DNA from: Asterias rubens
Taxonomy: Eukaryota > Echinodermata > Asteroidea > Forcipulatida > Asteriidae
Reading direction: 5' to 3'
DNA: 64,000 nt
Assembly: GCF_902459465.1 (NCBI RefSeq)
Contig: NC_047080.1
Coordinates: 10,514,866-10,578,865 of the forward strand
The first letter of the stretch is position 1; each line of letters opens with the position of its first letter. The notes beneath the pieces were generated by a model that was not told the origin of the DNA, did no database searches, and saw nothing but the letters and a program-made list of their open reading frames with translations. The position numbers and the translations under genes were made by a program. Below are positions 60,606-64,000 of this stretch, in pieces.

Positions 60606-62512
60606 CTGCAAAAGAGAAGAAAAAAACGAAAAACTTTGAGCATTATTATTGCTTATTACTCAAAATAATTGTAAGCACAAAAACTTACTTGGTAACGAGC
60701 AATGGGGAGCTGTTGATAGTATATAAAACATTGTGAGAAATGGCTAGCCTCTGAAGTATGTAGTTTTTAAGAAAGATGTATAATTTCCCACTCAATAAAA
60801 GACTTCAGGCCTGAAGCATTTTTTAGGCATCTGAAGGCACACAAATTTGTGCAACCAGGATATTTTTCTTTCACTGTTCTCTTGCATTTTGATGACTAAT
60901 TGAGTCCAAATGTTCACTGATTTGTTATTTTATGCAATGCCATTATGTTGGGAAACACCAAGTGAGAATACTGGTCTTTGACAATTACCAAAGGTGTCCA
61001 GTGCATTTAATAGGACTCCTCTTTTCTGCCTCAATCCGACACGAAGCGATACCTACTGAGAGGGTAGCAAGTAAACAAAAACATGCAGCTAGACTTCACC
61101 CAGTCCACTTATCACACTTACCTCATTCTGACCAATTCTGTTCTCATGGATAACCTGAAACTCTAGGCTGAGATGTCGAAGTGATTCCATCATCACTCCG
61201 AATACAAGCGCCTCGTTGAATACTGGATGGACTGTGTTGTGTTTAGTTGAAGTCTTCTTCTTTTTCAGCCGCTTGGTGGCGCAAAATATCGACACCTTGA
61301 CGTAAGGATCTGTAGACGAGGATGAACATTGTCCAGGATAAATCAATACACACAGTCTATTTTGATAAAGAGAATGATGGTTCACCTTGACAGATTATAA
61401 TTTGAGCCCGATCAATGAGAACAACAATATCAGGGCCCATTTTCAAACAGCGGCGAGATTCGAACCAAGGCCCAAGACGTGGAAGGCTAGGAAAGACCAC
61501 TACGCCAACCAGACCCCCTCTGTTGACGGTGGTTTCGGTCAGTAACTAAAGACGGTTGGAATGGAGACTAACCTGATGTTTTCTTGTCTTCCAGTAATTT
61601 AACAGCTCTTAGATTCCTTGTCTTTAAGATGACCACAGTTAGTCTCTCGGCACTGGGTAGATAGGATAAGGAGAACATGATGTCACCAAGCTCTGGTGCT
61701 TCTTCGCTTTGCTGAAAATGATAATGAATATGCAAGAATAGTATGAATAATGCAGAGAAATATGAATATTCAAATGACCTTAGCAAGCCTCTCGGCACTG
61801 GGTAGATAGAATAAGGAGAACATGATGTCATCAAGCTCTGGTGCTTCTGCACTTTGCTGACAAAAATTGTAACATGAATATGCACGAATATTTTTGAATA
61901 TTCAGTCAAGCACAAAGCGCCATCTTTCATTGTCGAATTAAATTATTTAGCATCAGTTCCAAAGGACATGCTAGAGCAACGGTTAGAGTGTGAATTCTTT
62001 AAAATAACATTACAAATACACCAGTACACAAAACATATAAAACCCAATAACTTTTTGAACATCCCAATCATTATCTTTAAATAATTCCGTTCCAAATAAT
62101 GAAAACCATTTTCAGTCAAAAGAAATTTCGGGAACAGTCTTTGTTGTTTTGGGGCAGTGTAAGAAATACTATATCCCTAGCTATTATGTATTTTTACAGA
62201 TTGAAATAAGTTTGAAGCTTCCTATCATATCGTAATAATTCTCACTTGTCTATGAGCCACGTAAACTGCTTTAATCTCCTTCCAGACTTCCACCTTCTCG
62301 GTAAGGTCGACATTGGTAAGTGGCAAGACCGCGGTCCCAATGCACTCATCTCTCGAGAACTGATCGAAGTCGAAGAGTTGAATACGGGCCGTCTGTCGAT
62401 GGATGTCGGGCTCGGGTATCTCAAAGACAAACTCTTCCTTGAACTCGGGACAGAGTGTCTTACGATGAACTTTACTCTGGAGCATCTTGGTGGCGTGGGG
62501 TACCACTGTGAT
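60492..62512 (-). CDS. Synaptotagmin, C-terminal part (end of C2A, whole C2B); 5' exons outside the window
   Basis: Exons 62512-62246, 61711-61573, 61309-61122 and 60605-60492 join in frame (phases 0, 1, 0) to 235 residues plus stop. The first gives the second half of C2A (KVHRKTLCPEFKEEFVFEIP, FDFDQFSRDECIG). The next two give most of C2B (LGDIMFSLSYLPSAERLTVV, TSDPYVKV, KKKKTSTKHNTVHPVFNEAL). The last gives LGRVVLGPDSQG and HWNDMICSSKPVARWHRLIT, the usual synaptotagmin C terminus. Synaptotagmins are vesicle-anchored C2 proteins in membrane trafficking and exocytosis. C2A loop 3 keeps the D-F-D pattern; C2B has Glu at the first loop-1 Asp position and H-E-N where loop 3 normally has Asp residues, so C2B probably does not bind calcium. 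By eye C2B is nearest the SYT12/SYT17 type, but the subtype is uncertain without the N-terminal exons. Repeats lie in the introns, including one 46 bp from the last acceptor. Confidence 0.92.
60651..61011 (-). mobile_element. Family A element, reverse, in last synaptotagmin intron
   Basis: Left end truncated at ATTACTCAAAATAATTG; right end CAAAGGTGTCCAGTGCATTTAA. Only 46 bp from the acceptor of the last exon. Confidence 0.85.
61122..61309 (-). CDS. Synaptotagmin exon: C2B middle
   Basis: Acceptor GTCTACAG; DPYVKVSIFCATKRLKKKKT, NTVHPVFNEALVF, LEFQVIHENRIGQNE|GTAAGT (phase 0). The poly-Lys strand is the usual C2B basic patch. Confidence 0.93.
61440..61518 (-). mobile_element. tRNA-like sequence (SINE head or tRNA pseudogene)
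   Basis: Minus strand has an A-box-like TGGCGTAGTGG (61498-61508) and a B-box-like GGTTCGAATCTC (61455-61466) at tRNA spacing. T-stem and acceptor-stem pairing look poor, so a functional tRNA is unlikely. Lies in a synaptotagmin intron in the sense direction. Confidence 0.65.
61573..61711 (-). CDS. Synaptotagmin exon: C2B start
   Basis: Acceptor ATTTTCAG; QSEEAPELGDIMFSLSYLPS to VILKTRNLRAVKLLEDKKTS, ending in phase 1 at TCAG|GTTAGT. Partially duplicated at 61770-61856. Confidence 0.93.
61770..61856 (-). pseudogene. Duplicated synaptotagmin C2B exon fragment ending in a stop (pseudo-exon)
   Basis: 145 bp upstream of the true C2B-start exon, a copy of its 5' part retains the acceptor (TTTTTGTCAG) and reads QSAEAPELDDIMFSLFYLPS then AERLAKVI and TGA at 61772-61770. 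It has lost the 3' half and donor. If spliced in it would end the protein just after C2A. Confidence 0.8.
62246..62512 (-). CDS. Synaptotagmin exon: C2A second half
   Basis: Acceptor CACACTTCAG, donor AGACAA|GTGAGA; 89 codons from ITVVPHATKMLQSKVHRKT to VWKEIKAVYVAHRQ. An upstream exon must supply C2A loop 1. Confidence 0.92.
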
Positions 62513-64000
62513 CTGAAGTGTGAAAGATATTAAGTTCAAATGTCATGTCTAGCATCTTTGCAATTATAAGAATGCGAAAAAAGAGTTTGCGATTAAAGGG
62601 TTTTGGGTACTTTTTGGATGACACAAAACACAATGTCCACAGATTTACTTTAAACTTACACGGTTTGAAGATAATGATAGGTATAAAGTTTCCCTTAAAA
62701 TATATCTTGCTGGGGTGCTGTAGGTTTATTTTTTTTTTGAACGAGTAAAACAATGTTCAAGGAGTCGAAAATTATTTTAGCTGGTTTGTACAACGAATTA
62801 TTTCACGCGACTCTCCTGAAAACATTACTTTGTGATTTTTTTGACGACTATGAATGAATCTGAAACTTCTTTTAAAATAACACATACATCTTAAAGGAAC
62901 ACGTTGCCTTGGATCGGACGAGTTGGTCTATAGAAAGCGTCTGTAGCCTTTTTATAAAATGCATAATTGGTTGGAAAGATGTTTTAAAAGTAGAATACAA
63001 TGATCCACACAAGTTTGCCTCGAAAATGTGTGATTTTCCTTTTAATGTGCGAACTAACACGGTCGGCCATTTATGGGAGTCAAAAATTTGACTCCCACAA
63101 ATGGCCGACCGTGTTTAGTTTACGAGGTAAAAGGAAAACCGTGCAATTTCGAGGCATGTTTGTGTGGATCATTGTATTCTACTTTTACAATATCTTTCTA
63201 CCCATATGCATTTAATAAAAAACGTTTACAAACGCTTTTCAAAGACCAACTCGACCGATCCAAGGCAACGTGTTCCTTGAACTCACAGTGGGTAGGAATT
63301 CATGTCATGAACTTGATCTACAGTAAGTACAATGATTGTGCATTCGGTACCATGGAGACCAACGACAAACAAAAAGGGTGAAATACAAGGTCTATAAAGG
63401 GGAATTCTTAAGACTTGGGTGCTACACAAGGAAACGTGTGTACAACATGTCTATGGGAAAATGTTTTTAGTACATGGACAAAGAAAATAACAAAGGATGT
63501 CTCCACAAGTATGCGTTTTTGAGAATGTGGTCTTGAAATTGGGGAGATAAAAAGAGGCGGACCCTGAGTTTAAACAGGTGGTCAAATGTTCGTGTGGATA
63601 AAGTCTACATCCATCTGGATAAAACCTTCAAAGGTTACACAATAAGATGAACTGTTGGGCTTTAATTCAAGAGTGACTTTTGAATCAAAGCAGGTGAAAT
63701 GTTAGTATAGGGCTTGACATTTAACAAAAACAAAATACTGTATAACATTCAGTGGTTATTTTAGTACAATGAATAATATTAGATACTTTTTTTTTTAACT
63801 TGAGTTGAAAAAGTCGTCCCGTGTGTCAGCAGACAACGTCTGATAACGGTATCAGTTTCAAGCGTGTGTTATACGAACATGGTTTACGGCATTTCGTCTG
63901 AATAGCTGCATTTTCATTTGGGGGCTTTAAGTGATACCTCGTAAAACTACACTGTAAATCTAGATGATCACATTGTGAGAATAAAGCAGCACCGACAACA
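62513..64000 (-). other. Synaptotagmin intron, continuing past the window
   Basis: No upstream C2A exon is recognisable. Contains a repeat fragment at about 62590-62770 (ACTTACACGGTTTGAAGATA, also near 49850) and the foldback element at 62891. The rest, 63282-64000, shows nothing I can name. Confidence 0.6.
62891..63281. mobile_element. Full-length foldback element, family D
   Basis: TTAAAGGAACACGTTGCCTT at the left and AAGGCAACGTGTTCCTTGAA at the right, with both arms continuing as inverted copies to a centre at about 63085 (GGAGTCAAAAATTTGACTCC). Nearly the whole ~390 bp can fold into one hairpin. No transposase. Confidence 0.92.

Overview
The window is eukaryotic animal DNA: low gene density, long AT-rich introns, canonical GT-AG splice sites, tRNA-derived SINE pieces, many short inverted-repeat elements and one satellite array next to a 100-N assembly gap. 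The genes are metazoan families (FAM78, GAPR-1-like CAP proteins, synaptotagmin). The dominant dispersed repeat, a ~350-450 bp TTAA-flanked element with termini like AGGCAGTGGACACTATTGG, resembles repeats I associate with echinoderms, especially sea stars. I therefore infer an echinoderm, probably an asteroid; this rests on memory and was not tested.

Layout. 1-4305: intergenic DNA and the probable 5' UTR of a FAM78 gene, with a 96-bp tandem repeat at the left end. 4306-23306 (+): a two-exon FAM78 gene with an 18.2 kb intron full of mobile-element relics. 23307-28238: repeat-rich downstream DNA, then the gap 28239-28338. 28339-38297: about 21 near-identical tandem copies of a 469-bp satellite, rearranged at the right edge. 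40816-50598 (-): an 11-exon gene for a protein of about 525 residues with three consecutive CAP (GAPR-1/GLIPR2-like) domains, joined here exon by exon. 50599-60491: intergenic, no gene recognised. 60492-62512 (-): the last four exons of a synaptotagmin (end of C2A plus C2B); its 5' part lies beyond the right edge. 62513-64000: synaptotagmin intron with a near-perfect foldback element.

The three genes are not an obvious functional unit. FAM78 is a conserved family without established function. CAP/GAPR-1 proteins act in lipid and membrane binding and, in animals, in immune and reproductive settings. Synaptotagmins are membrane-trafficking C2 proteins. The most notable observations are the triple-CAP architecture with a third domain that has lost two of four cavity residues, the 469-bp satellite with three perfect dyads per unit, a long open frame in phase upstream of the FAM78 start, and a duplicated synaptotagmin exon that now ends in a stop codon and could be a poison exon.
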